A DNA stretch of 28,872 nucleotides, taken from positions 150,574 through 179,445 of the forward strand of contig CAYOHP010000002.1 in the NCBI GenBank assembly GCA_964403795.1, given 5' to 3'. The translations under genes were made by a program, and so were the position numbers. The first letter of the stretch is position 1. Every line of letters begins with the position of its first letter. The DNA comes from CAYOHP01 sp964403795 [NCBI: uncultured bacterium] (GTDB lineage: Bacteria; Muiribacteriota; UBA6191; CAZXTJ01). The notes beneath the pieces were generated by a model. It searched no databases and was not told where the DNA came from. It was given only the letters and a program-made list of their open reading frames with translations. This document shows positions 21,858 to 28,872 of the stretch, piece by piece.

Positions 21858-23680
21858 TCGAATCCCTGGTCGGGGTGATCCTGGAGCTGGCCCGGGCCGG
21901 CTGGCTCCCCTCGGCCTTCGCCTACCCCTTCATGGCCCGGGCGGCCCTGGCCGGCCTGCTGCTCGCCCCCCTGCTCGGCACCGTGAGCCCCCTGGTGGTG
22001 ACCAAACGCCTGGCCTTCCTGAGTTCGGCGCTGGGGCACGCCGCCCTCACGGGGATCGCCCTCGGGGTGCTGCTGGGGGAATCCCCGGACCGGGCCTACG
22101 TCGGTCTCCACACCTTCTGCCTGGCCATGGCGCTCGGCATCACCTGGGTCCGCCTCCACTCCCGGCTGGGTCCCGACACCGTGGTCGGGGTGTCGCTCAG
22201 CTTCACGCTGGGGCTGGGCGTCTGCCTGCTGGCCCTGGTGACCCGTCGCTTCGACATCCACCAGATCGAGTCGCTGATGTTCGGGAACCTGGTCACCCTC
22301 ACCGAGGCCGATCTCGGGATGCTGGTCCTCCTCGGCGTCCCTTGCCTCCTGATCCTGCTCTGCTTCTACGACCGGCTCTTCCTGGCCGCCCTCCATCCCT
22401 CGCTGGCCCGCACCTGGGGCGTGGCGGTGCACCTGCTCGAGTACGTTTTCATGGTGGTGCTGACGCTGGTGGTGGTGTCGAGCCTCAAGGTGATCGGGTT
22501 CCTGCTGGTGGAAGGCCTGGTGGTGGTCCCCGCGGCCGCCAGCCGGAACCTGACCCGCAGCCTCCGGGGCTACGTCCTCGGGAGCGTGCTGATCGCCCTC
22601 TTCGCCACCGAGCTCGGCCTCTGGCTCTCGTTCGTCTTCCCGGTGCCCACCGGGGCTGCCATCACGCTGGTGCTGGCGGCCGTCTTCGGGGCGAGCCTGG
22701 TGGTGGGTGGCCTGGTCCGGGGGCGGGTGGGCGCGAGCTTCCTGGTGTTGCCTCTGTCGGTGGGCCTGGCGGCGACGTCCGCCGGCCGGGCCGAGGAGAC
22801 CGTGGCGGTCACTCTCCCGGCGCTCGCCGGCCTGGCTGCTCCCCTGCTCGGTCCGCCGGGCCGGATCCGGCTGGAGCTGGTCTCGGGACCGGGCGTGCGT
22901 GGCGGACCGCCGACGATGGCAGAGGACGCGCCGACGCGGCTGGCCCGCTCCGCCGCGGTGTTGACGCTCGGGCACGGTGCTCTGGGCTCGCCGCACGACT
23001 CGCTCTTCGGGGTCGCCCGTCGGACCCGCATCCGGGTGGTGGAGCTCGACCCCTCGCGGAGCTGGACCGACGACGACCCTCCCCTGCCCCGGATCGCGTT
23101 TCTCACCCCCGGTCCCGGTCCCGGTCGCGGCCCGGGATGCGATGCCCGCCCCGGCATCAACCCGCGCCTCTGGATGGCCCCGACCCTGGCCGGCCGTCTG
23201 GCCATGCGTCTGGCCCACGATCTCGCAAGGCTCGATCCTCGGGGAGCCGATTCCTACCGGTCCCGAGCCGAGGCCATGGCGCGCCGGATGGCCGCGATCC
23301 GCAACCGGGCACTCTCCCGGTTGATCGAGACGGACGCCCGCCTGGTGGTGCTCGGCGACGAGCTCGACTACCTGCTGGCCGACCTCGACCTGGTGCCGGT
23401 CGCCCGCCTCGATCCCGAGGCCTCGCCGCTCGGCCTGATGGCCGAAGCTCGGGCCCGGGGCTGGACCGCTCTCGTCCAGGCGGCGCGAGGACGGCGGGAT
23501 GCCGAGGTGTCCCGGGCCCTGGCCGCGACCGGGCTGACGGTCGCGGTCCTCGACACCATGGAGGGCCTGACCGTTGGCGGGGCGATCCCGGACTTCGAGG
23601 CGGTCCTGGGGCGAGGCATCGAGTCGCTGGTCGGGGGGCTCACCGGCACTTCCGGCGGGCAGGGACCCGCGGAACGATGA
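21854..23680 (+). CDS. ZnuB-like permease fused to a degenerate ZnuA-like substrate-binding domain
   Basis: 608 aa, about twice the usual permease length. Residues 1-290 are an ABC-3 family permease: SPLVVTKRLAFLSSALGHAALTGIALG, SLMFGNLVTLTEADLG, and VVSSLKVIGFLLVEGLVVVPAAASRNL. Residues 292-316 (VGASFLVLPLSVGLAATSAGRAEE) look like an embedded signal peptide acting as a further membrane helix. Residues 318-600 follow the ZnuA fold, but all four ligand positions differ from the intact protein: R349 for His in the first motif, R438 in NPRLWMAP for the usual DPHxWLDP, D502 in GDELDYLLADLDL, and Q542 in VQAA. A Pro/Gly/Arg stretch (LTPGPGPGRGPG) occupies the place of the usual metal-binding loop. 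The frame is open throughout, so this is a fusion. It could dock, gate or store substrate rather than bind metal; an internal GTG at 22727 could release the domain separately. Confidence 0.85.
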   Translation: MIESLVGVILELARAGWLPSAFAYPFMARAALAGLLLAPLLGTVSPLVVTKRLAFLSSALGHAALTGIALGVLLGESPDRAYVGLHTFCLAMALGITWVRLHSRLGPDTVVGVSLSFTLGLGVCLLALVTRRFDIHQIESLMFGNLVTLTEADLGMLVLLGVPCLLILLCFYDRLFLAALHPSLARTWGVAVHLLEYVFMVVLTLVVVSSLKVIGFLLVEGLVVVPAAASRNLTRSLRGYVLGSVLIALFATELGLWLSFVFPVPTGAAITLVLAAVFGASLVVGGLVRGRVGASFLVLPLSVGLAATSAGRAEETVAVTLPALAGLAAPLLGPPGRIRLELVSGPGVRGGPPTMAEDAPTRLARSAAVLTLGHGALGSPHDSLFGVARRTRIRVVELDPSRSWTDDDPPLPRIAFLTPGPGPGRGPGCDARPGINPRLWMAPTLAGRLAMRLAHDLARLDPRGADSYRSRAEAMARRMAAIRNRALSRLIETDARLVVLGDELDYLLADLDLVPVARLDPEASPLGLMAEARARGWTALVQAARGRRDAEVSRALAATGLTVAVLDTMEGLTVGGAIPDFEAVLGRGIESLVGGLTGTSGGQGPAER

Positions 23681-25248
23681 ACCCTCGGGTACGACCGGCC
23701 TGCGCCGTAGCCCTGGCCGCCGTCCTCGCGCTCGGCGCCTGGGCCCACCCCCAGGACACCCACATCGAGCAACTCCGGGCTCCCGTCCGGGCCCGCCTCG
23801 AAGCCGCGGTGGCCAGCGATCCGCAGCTCGGGACGACGCTCCAGGGGGAGGGCTTCCGCCCGTTCGAACTCGCCCCGGGGGATGCGTTCCTGGTGATGCC
23901 GGCCTGGCGCCCCCCCTTCCTGGTCCGGCTGGAGCGAGGCACCGCCAGGCTGGTTCCGGAGCCGCAGGTCGAGGCCCTCGCCACCCTCCGGATCGCCCCA
24001 GCCTCGGGTCCGGATGCGACCGGTAGGCTGGTGATCCGGCTCGAATTGGGGCTCGAGTTCAAGGCTCCCTGGCCGATGCCGGGAACAGCGATGCACGTTC
24101 TCGGCCCCCGCGATCTGCCGGCGGTCACCGAGGGTCCCGGTTGGCGACTCGAACGGATGCAGCGCGACGGGGTCTACGCGCTCGCTCCCGGCCCCGGGTT
24201 CCGGGGACGCGTCTCCCTGGTCATGGAACGCCGTCTGAGCACCGAGGAACCCGGCCCCCATGATCTGGGTGGGTCGCTGCTCGTCCCTCTCGGCCCGGGA
24301 AGTCGGACCCGCTCGAGGATCGAACTCATCCCCCCGGCCGGCGTCGGGTCCCGTGACCAGCGGCTGGTCTGGCACGGAGGGAACACCCGGCCCCTGGAGA
24401 CGGACCCCGACTCCCCCCTCCCCTCGATCGGCCTCTCCTGGTTCCGTCCGGCGGTGGGCCCCTGGACGGGAACCCTCAGGGAGATCGCCCGGGATCTCTG
24501 GACCGACCTGGCCGCCAGCCTTCCCGGCCTGGGCCTCGGCCCGCTCCCGGAGCTGGAGATCGCCGAGGCGGTGCCAGGGACCGGAACCGATGGCTCTTGG
24601 CGTCCCGGGCGTCTCCTCCTGTTCCTCGATCCCAGGGGAACCCGGGACGAGAGCGTGGTCGCCCTGGCCCATGGCCTGGCCCACGCGGCGCTGGCCTGTC
24701 CCCATGCGGGTCCGCGGCCCGACGACCTGGAGGAGGCCCTCGCCACCGCGGTGGCGGCCTCGGCGTTGGCCCGGCGCGATCGGCGCACCGGGGAGACCTC
24801 GGGTCGGAGCCTGGAGAAGACCGTCGCCCTGGCCGTGCGCGGGGCGCGCCCGGAGGACCTGCCGCTCTGCCGCGGCACGCCGGGCGAGTTGCCCCACACC
24901 CGGGACGGACTCTCGGCCGGGATCCTGCTGCGCGACGTCCCGGCCGATCCGCGCCGCACCCTGGGGATGTTGCGCCTGGCCGACACTGTCGCCCTGCCGA
25001 TCCTCGTCGAGGCATGGAAGTCCACCCTGCCGCCTCGGCAGGTGGCGGGACGGACCACCCTGGCGCGCTTCCTGGAGGCCCTCGCGCCCCATCCCGAGGC
25101 GGTCCGCCTGGGCCCGCTCCTTGGCGCCAGTCCCGATCCGGAACTCGCCGGACGGGAGGCGTCGGCGCTGCTCGGCGAGCTGGACGATGCGGGCGTGGCA
25201 CCGGTCCGGTCCGACCCGGCGCGCCCGGGCCCGACTCAGCCGAAGTAG
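23677..25248 (+). CDS. Secreted M1-peptidase-like protein lacking the catalytic glutamate (pseudopeptidase)
   Basis: 523 aa. A signal peptide (residues 1-23, ACAVALAAVLALGAWA) is followed by beta-rich domains and then a helical region like the M1 aminopeptidase core. In that core, VVALAHGLAHAAL stands where VVAHELAHQWF is expected: H332 and H336 are kept, the catalytic Glu is Gly333. E353 in LEEALATAVAA aligns with the third zinc ligand of the NEGFAT motif. If the alignment is right, the protein keeps two His and one Glu to bind zinc but cannot hydrolyse peptides, which suits a periplasmic zinc sensor, buffer or chaperone for the importer. The ATG overlaps the permease stop as ATGA. Its last 13 bp overlap the convergent thioredoxin-fold gene. 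The M1 assignment rests on these motifs alone. Confidence 0.65.
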   Translation: MNPRVRPACAVALAAVLALGAWAHPQDTHIEQLRAPVRARLEAAVASDPQLGTTLQGEGFRPFELAPGDAFLVMPAWRPPFLVRLERGTARLVPEPQVEALATLRIAPASGPDATGRLVIRLELGLEFKAPWPMPGTAMHVLGPRDLPAVTEGPGWRLERMQRDGVYALAPGPGFRGRVSLVMERRLSTEEPGPHDLGGSLLVPLGPGSRTRSRIELIPPAGVGSRDQRLVWHGGNTRPLETDPDSPLPSIGLSWFRPAVGPWTGTLREIARDLWTDLAASLPGLGLGPLPELEIAEAVPGTGTDGSWRPGRLLLFLDPRGTRDESVVALAHGLAHAALACPHAGPRPDDLEEALATAVAASALARRDRRTGETSGRSLEKTVALAVRGARPEDLPLCRGTPGELPHTRDGLSAGILLRDVPADPRRTLGMLRLADTVALPILVEAWKSTLPPRQVAGRTTLARFLEALAPHPEAVRLGPLLGASPDPELAGREASALLGELDDAGVAPVRSDPARPGPTQPK

Positions 25249-25805
25249 TCCGGCTCGTTCCCCGGTCGCCACTTGATGTTGCAGCCCATCGAGGGGATCT
25301 GGGCCGCCTCCTCCACCTGCTTGCCCTGGACCGCCAGGTCGAGGGCCCGGCGCAGGTCGCTCCCGGTCAGCGGGACATCGTTGCGCGGGGTGGAACCATC
25401 CAGGCGACCCCGGTAGATCAGCTTCCGGTCGGCGTCGAAGAGGAAGTAGTCGGGAGTGCAGGCCGCCCGGTAGGCCTTGGCGACCTGCTGCGAGGGATCG
25501 AAGAGGTAGGGGAAGGGATAGCCTTCGTCGATCATCTTCTCGGGCCGGTCCTCGGGGTACTTCTCGGGGTCGTTCGACTGGATGGCCACGACCCCCAGCC
25601 CCCGATCGAAGTACTCCTCCGCAACCCGGATGAGTTCGGCCTTCACGTGCTTCACGAAGGGGCAATGGTTCGAGAGGAAGAGCACCAGGAGCAGCGGCCG
25701 GTCCGCGAAGGTGGCGAGCTTGAAGCGAGGTCCCCGCGGATCCGCCAGGTCGAAGTCGGGAGCGGGGGTACCGAGCGGGAGCATGGTCGAAGGCGTGACC
25801 GCCAT
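25236..25805 (-). CDS. Thioredoxin-fold redoxin (AhpC/TSA-type) family protein
   Basis: 189 aa. The sequence follows a well-populated bacterial family: TMLPLGTPAPDFDLADPRGP, LLVLFLSNHCPFVKHVKAELIRVAEEY, VVAIQSNDPEKYPEDRPEKM, AYRAACTPDYFLFD, LTGSDLRRALDLAV, and the ending GCNIKWRPGNEPDYFG. The active site is SNHCPFVKHVK, with a single Cys (CPxV) instead of CxxC, plus a Cys in AACTPD and one in GCNIKW. It is probably a cytoplasmic thiol peroxidase- or reductase-like enzyme; the exact reaction is unknown. The ATG at 25805 has AAGGA upstream and a TACCTT -10 box further back; in-frame starts beyond it run into the kinase promoter. No signal peptide. Divergent from the kinase. Confidence 0.85.
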   Translation of the reverse strand: MAVTPSTMLPLGTPAPDFDLADPRGPRFKLATFADRPLLLVLFLSNHCPFVKHVKAELIRVAEEYFDRGLGVVAIQSNDPEKYPEDRPEKMIDEGYPFPYLFDPSQQVAKAYRAACTPDYFLFDADRKLIYRGRLDGSTPRNDVPLTGSDLRRALDLAVQGKQVEEAAQIPSMGCNIKWRPGNEPDYFG

Positions 25806-25846
25806 GGCGTGCGTCCTTTCCGCGGGGAGCCGATCGCCCCTGGGCG

Positions 25847-25852
25847 AAGGTA
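25847..25852 (-). promoter_or_regulatory. -10 box (TACCTT) for the thioredoxin-fold gene
   Basis: TACCTT on the minus strand with a leader of about 35 bases and AAGGA before the ATG at 25805. No -35 hexamer is evident. Confidence 0.4.
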
Positions 25853-25860
25853 GCACGGGG

Positions 25861-25866
25861 TAGGCT
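25861..25866 (+). promoter_or_regulatory. -10 box (TAGGCT) for the kinase gene
   Basis: TAGGCT ends 7 bases before an ATG at 25874, so transcription should begin at or near that ATG, which opens the mini-ORF before the kinase. Confidence 0.5.
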
Positions 25867-25873
25867 TGCCGGC

Positions 25874-25897
25874 ATGGACCGGAGTCCCGCGCCATGA
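25874..25897 (+). CDS. Seven-codon leader ORF overlapping the kinase start
   Basis: ATG GAC CGG AGT CCC GCG CCA TGA encodes MDRSPAP. Its ATG has the leaderless spacing from the -10 box, and its TGA overlaps the kinase ATG as ATGA, the same coupling used inside the operons here. It may set kinase translation. The alternative is that the bases are just a short leader, with GGAG (25881-25884) as the kinase Shine-Dalgarno. Confidence 0.3.
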   Translation: MDRSPAP

Positions 25898-28137
25898 GCC
25901 CCCCCGCAGCCGGCGACCCTCGGCTCCTGCCTCCCGGCCTGCTGCGTCGCTACCAGCCGATCGGGCTCCTGGGATCGGGGACCTTCGGCCGGGTGGTGGG
26001 CGCGACCGACCGCCAACTCGGGCGCCAGGTGGCGATCAAGATCCTCGAGGCGCCCGACGACGATCCGGTCTGGCGCCAGCGCTTCGAGCGGGAGGCGCAG
26101 GTGACGGCCTCGCTCCGCCACCCCGCGATCGTCACCGTCTTCGATTCCGGGATCTCCCCGGAAGGCACCTGCTTCATCGTCTACGAGCGGATCCAGGGGA
26201 CCGATCTGGCGGCCCGCATCCGTTCCGGGCCGATCCCGGTGGAGACGGTCGCCGAATGGGGAGCGGTCCTGGCGGACGCACTTGCGGTCGCCCACCGGGC
26301 CGGCATCATCCACCGGGACGTCAAGCCGGCCAACATCCTGATCCGGGAGGGACGCTCGCCGGTACTCGTGGATTTCGGGATCGCCAGGGTCGAATCCCTG
26401 GCCGGGGCGACGACCCGGCAGGGGATTCTGCTGGGGACCCCCGTGTACATGGCACCCGAGCTCTGGGAAGGTGCGGCCCCCGGTCCGGCCTCCGACCAGT
26501 TCGCCCTGGCCGCGGTGCTCGTCGAATGCCTGCAGGGCAAACCCATCCGGGACGAGGATCGCCCCCACCGGCTCCTCGAGGCGATCCGGCGCGACGACCC
26601 CTACCGCCTCCCGGGACCCGACCTGGTGCCGGCTGCCTTTCTCGGACTCCTGGCCAGGGCCCTGTCCCGCAAGCCCTCAGACCGCTTCCCCGACCTCCCG
26701 GCCCTGGGCCGGGCGCTCTCCAGCCTCCCTTCCTCCCCGGGCGATCCCCTGGGGAAGAGTGGAACGGTCACCCAGGTCTTGCCGTCCGGTGGCTCGGTCC
26801 GGGCGACCGGACCGGCTCCGATCGGCCTCGGAGTCCCGACCGAGGCGATGCCCATGTCGGCCGGGCAAGGACTCGCGAACGTCCGGCCGGCAGCAGGTTC
26901 CGGGGAGCCGCGACCCCGGCGCGGTCCGCCTCCGGTTCCTCTGCTCCTGGCCGCCGGTGCCCTCGCCCTGGCAGTGTGGCTCACCAGCTCGCGGTCACCC
27001 ACGCCGGTTCCCGCTCCGGTGGTCCCCGCCACCGAGGGCCCCGCGGTCCCGTCGGAGCCCGAGTCGCGTGCGACCAGGATCCGCTCGCTGGCCGCCACCC
27101 TCCAGGTCCTCCACGACCAGGCGACCGGCGGCGGTCCGATCGGGCCGCGTTCCGCCTGGGACCTGGCGCATCTCGAAGCGATGGCCGTGGTGCTCCCCTC
27201 GGACGCGGCGATGGACGGATGGGGCGCCCTGGCCGCAGCCTTCGAGGACTGGCTCTCGTGGCATTCGCCCAGACCGGGAGGCAGAAGCGGAGGCGGAACG
27301 GACTCCTCGGACCCGTTGCGCCTGCTGACCCCGGAGGCCCGCACCCTGGTGGCGGAAGCCGGTCTCGACGCTCTCGGGCATTTCGCTCTCGACCTGCGCA
27401 ACTCGGTCGACGAGGTCCGGGCCTCCTACGGGATCACTGCGGTCTTCAAGGACGACGTGAGCTACCGCGGTTCCGCCAGCGGCCTCGACCGCTCCCGCCT
27501 CCAGCTCCGGGCCGAGGAGTGGCTCGACCAGTTGCGCCAGCAGGCAGCCCCCCTCCTGGACCGCTTGGATCTCTGGCGTGGCCCCTGGAGCGAGGAGCTC
27601 CGGGCCCTGCACCTCCTGCTCCGTTTCGCCCTGCGGGCCGAGGCCGGATCGGAAGCCGTTTTCCAGGTCGCGACCCAGGTCCTCGCCACCCTCGGTCCGG
27701 GCCCGGCCAACGAGCGCCTGACCCAGGCCATGCTCGACGCCCTGGCCCTGGGGGCCGTCTACAACTCGCCGCCCTGCGTCCCGACCGGCGAGGCGCTAGG
27801 GACCATGGTCCGCCGGGCCCTCGGGGATGAGCCCGGATGGCCGGTCCCCAGCCACCCGCAGCTGGCCACCCTCTCCCTCGAGGTGCTGGTCTACTCGGGT
27901 CGCTGCGCCGGCATGGCAGGAGACGCTCCTTCCGCCTGGCAGGCGAAGCTGGTGTCCCGCCTCGGAGCCCGAAGGGCCGAGGCCTCCCAGGCATCCTTCG
28001 AGGTCCTCTCCCGGATCGCCCGCCTGGTCGAGTCGTCCTGGTACCGGGGGGTCATCCAGCGCCACCCTCGGGGCAAGGAGTTCGGACGGGCGCTCTCGGC
28101 CCTCCTCCCCAAGGCGCCGGGCCGGGATTCTCCCTGA
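25894..28137 (+). CDS. Transmembrane Ser/Thr protein kinase (PknB-like kinase domain)
   Basis: 747 aa. Kinase domain about 20-280: Gly-loop GSGTFGRV, ATP-anchoring K49 in VAIKIL, catalytic loop HRDVKPANIL (H140, D142), DFG with D160, and MAPELWEG (E189). An intact active site is therefore present. After a Pro/Gly-rich linker, a single membrane helix (about 345-365, LLLAAGALALAVWL) leads to a 380-residue C-terminal part that should lie outside the inner membrane. This part has no PASTA, WD40 or TPR signature; it has alternating helices such as LRPRSAW-like and AQLRAEEWLDQLRQQAAPLLDRL stretches and is probably the sensor. Its targets are unknown. Start ATG at 25894 has GGAG nine bases upstream and a preceding mini-ORF. 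Confidence 0.9.
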   Translation: MSPPAAGDPRLLPPGLLRRYQPIGLLGSGTFGRVVGATDRQLGRQVAIKILEAPDDDPVWRQRFEREAQVTASLRHPAIVTVFDSGISPEGTCFIVYERIQGTDLAARIRSGPIPVETVAEWGAVLADALAVAHRAGIIHRDVKPANILIREGRSPVLVDFGIARVESLAGATTRQGILLGTPVYMAPELWEGAAPGPASDQFALAAVLVECLQGKPIRDEDRPHRLLEAIRRDDPYRLPGPDLVPAAFLGLLARALSRKPSDRFPDLPALGRALSSLPSSPGDPLGKSGTVTQVLPSGGSVRATGPAPIGLGVPTEAMPMSAGQGLANVRPAAGSGEPRPRRGPPPVPLLLAAGALALAVWLTSSRSPTPVPAPVVPATEGPAVPSEPESRATRIRSLAATLQVLHDQATGGGPIGPRSAWDLAHLEAMAVVLPSDAAMDGWGALAAAFEDWLSWHSPRPGGRSGGGTDSSDPLRLLTPEARTLVAEAGLDALGHFALDLRNSVDEVRASYGITAVFKDDVSYRGSASGLDRSRLQLRAEEWLDQLRQQAAPLLDRLDLWRGPWSEELRALHLLLRFALRAEAGSEAVFQVATQVLATLGPGPANERLTQAMLDALALGAVYNSPPCVPTGEALGTMVRRALGDEPGWPVPSHPQLATLSLEVLVYSGRCAGMAGDAPSAWQAKLVSRLGARRAEASQASFEVLSRIARLVESSWYRGVIQRHPRGKEFGRALSALLPKAPGRDSP

Positions 28138-28163
28138 CGCCCCGGGGTCCGGGCCCGGGTCAG
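28134..28163. terminator. Possible bidirectional hairpin between kinase and clpB
   Basis: CTGAC (28134-28138) and GTCAG (28159-28163) flank an inner CCCGG/CCGGG-rich stretch that can pair imperfectly. The element includes the kinase stop and the clpB stop, which are 22 bp apart. There is no T-tract, so this is weak. Confidence 0.35.
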
Positions 28164-28872
28164 CCGGCCGCCGCCGAGCGGGCGGCGTTGCTCCGGGTCC
28201 GGAACGCCAGGGCCCCGTCCTCCACCACCACCTCGACCCGATCCCCGTCGCCGACCTCCCCGGCGAGGATCGCCCGGCCCAGCCGGGTCTCGAGCTGCCT
28301 CTGGAGGTAGCGCTTCAGGGGACGGGCCCCGAAGGTCACGTCGTACCCGGCGTTGGCCACGAAGGTCCGGGCCTGGGGCGTGAGCACCAGCTCGATCCGG
28401 CGATCCTCCAGGCGGGCTGCGATCTGGGCCACCTGCAGGTCGACGATCCGCTCGATCTCGGCGGTCCCCAGCGGCGAGAACAGGATGGTGTCGTCGATCC
28501 GGTTCAGGAACTCGGGACGGAAGTGGCGGCGGAGTTCCGCCATCACCGCGGCCCGCACACCCTCGTCGATCTCCCCGGACCCGGAGAGCCCCTCGAGGAG
28601 GTGCTGGCTGCCCAGGTTCGAGGTCATGATCACCACCGTGTTCTTGAAGCTCACCGTCCGCCCATGCGAGTCGGTGATACGACCGTCATCCAGCAGCTGG
28701 AGGAGCACGTTGAACACGTCGTGGTGGGCCTTCTCGATCTCGTCGAAGAGGACCACCCGGTAGGGCCGGCGCCGGACGGCCTCGGTGAGCTGCCCGCCCT
28801 CGTCGTAGCCGACGTAGCCGGGCGGCGCGCCGATGAGCCGGGAGACGGCGTGCTTCTCCATGTACTCCGACA
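28160..28872 (-). CDS. clpB: ATP-dependent chaperone ClpB, C-terminal part (N-terminus off the right edge)
   Basis: About 237 codons of the second AAA+ module and C-terminal domain. Visible: SRLIGAPPGYVGYDEGGQLTEAVRRRPYRVVLFDEIEKAH with the Walker B DE, ITDSHGRTVSFKNTVVIMTSNLGS with the sensor Asn, RPEFLNRIDD with the arginine finger, and the sensor-2 motif GARPLKRYLQRQLE. ClpB disaggregates proteins together with DnaK. The wording fits ClpB better than ClpA or ClpC (no IGF loop, no ClpP-docking motif). The chain ends in a short RTRSNAARSAAAG tail. The gene enters the window from the right and its promoter is not visible. Confidence 0.92.
   Translation of the reverse strand, partial: SEYMEKHAVSRLIGAPPGYVGYDEGGQLTEAVRRRPYRVVLFDEIEKAHHDVFNVLLQLLDDGRITDSHGRTVSFKNTVVIMTSNLGSQHLLEGLSGSGEIDEGVRAAVMAELRRHFRPEFLNRIDDTILFSPLGTAEIERIVDLQVAQIAARLEDRRIELVLTPQARTFVANAGYDVTFGARPLKRYLQRQLETRLGRAILAGEVGDGDRVEVVVEDGALAFRTRSNAARSAAAG

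Noticed and set aside
23368-26568. A 1066-codon minus-strand open frame across the permease fusion, M1-like and kinase genes
   Set aside because: Low-complexity Arg/Gly/Pro translation, no motifs; the real genes on the plus strand and the thioredoxin-fold gene in another minus frame explain the region.

Overview
The window is about 28.9 kb of very GC-rich DNA (roughly 70% G+C, with third codon positions almost always G or C). It carries 20 tightly packed protein genes plus an incomplete gene at each end. I see no rRNA, tRNA, CRISPR array, insertion sequence or phage gene. The organism looks like a double-membrane (diderm) bacterium: there is an SLH-domain porin ending in an aromatic residue, secreted proteins with signal peptides, and a complete ABC importer with its binding protein. 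A transmembrane Ser/Thr kinase, a kinesin-light-chain-type TPR protein and a prokaryotic-RING-type zinc finger recall Planctomycetota or similar high-GC phyla (Acidobacteriota, Myxococcota). That placement is an inference from gene content. Several promoters have a TANNNT -10 box only 6-8 bases before the start codon, so leaderless mRNAs appear common.

Layout, left to right. 1-741 (-): STAS-domain protein, running off the left edge. 786-2979 (+): three coupled genes for a carboxymuconolactone-decarboxylase-family protein, an OpuCB-type ABC permease and a DUF2804 protein. 2989-6365 (-): an AhbC/NirJ-type radical SAM enzyme followed by a fused ADP-forming acyl-CoA synthetase. 6485-8185 (+): secreted phospholipase D-like protein. 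8436-9971 (+): SLH porin, closed by a strong hairpin at 9999-10030. 10069-12403 (-): a group II PLP decarboxylase and a secreted unknown protein. 12430-13164 (+): an MMACHC (CblC)-like cobalamin protein, starting 26 bp from the divergent decarboxylase. 13110-15343 (-): a polytopic membrane protein and a saccharopine-dehydrogenase-like oxidoreductase. 15375-16541 (+): GT21-like glycosyltransferase. 16571-18355 (-): TPR protein. 18474-19613 (-): RING-type zinc-finger protein. 19667-25248 (+): a five-gene metal (probably zinc) import operon. 25236-25805 (-): thioredoxin-fold protein. 25894-28137 (+): Ser/Thr kinase. 28160-28872 (-): C-terminal part of ClpB.

The most unusual unit is the metal import operon, in which every junction is a 4-bp GTGA or ATGA overlap. 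It encodes a membrane-anchored protein, a ZnuA-like binding protein with its metal ligands in place, and an ATPase. The fourth gene is a ZnuB-like permease fused in frame to a second ZnuA-like domain; at the four positions where the intact protein has its ligands, this domain has Arg, Arg, Asp and Gln. The fifth is a secreted protein resembling an M1 metallopeptidase, with HGLAH where the active-site HExxH should be. My reading is a zinc uptake system with a tethered pseudo-binding domain and a possible zinc-binding pseudopeptidase. The second highlight is the bacterial CblC-like protein with four added cysteines, which shares a very short leaderless bidirectional promoter with a PLP decarboxylase.
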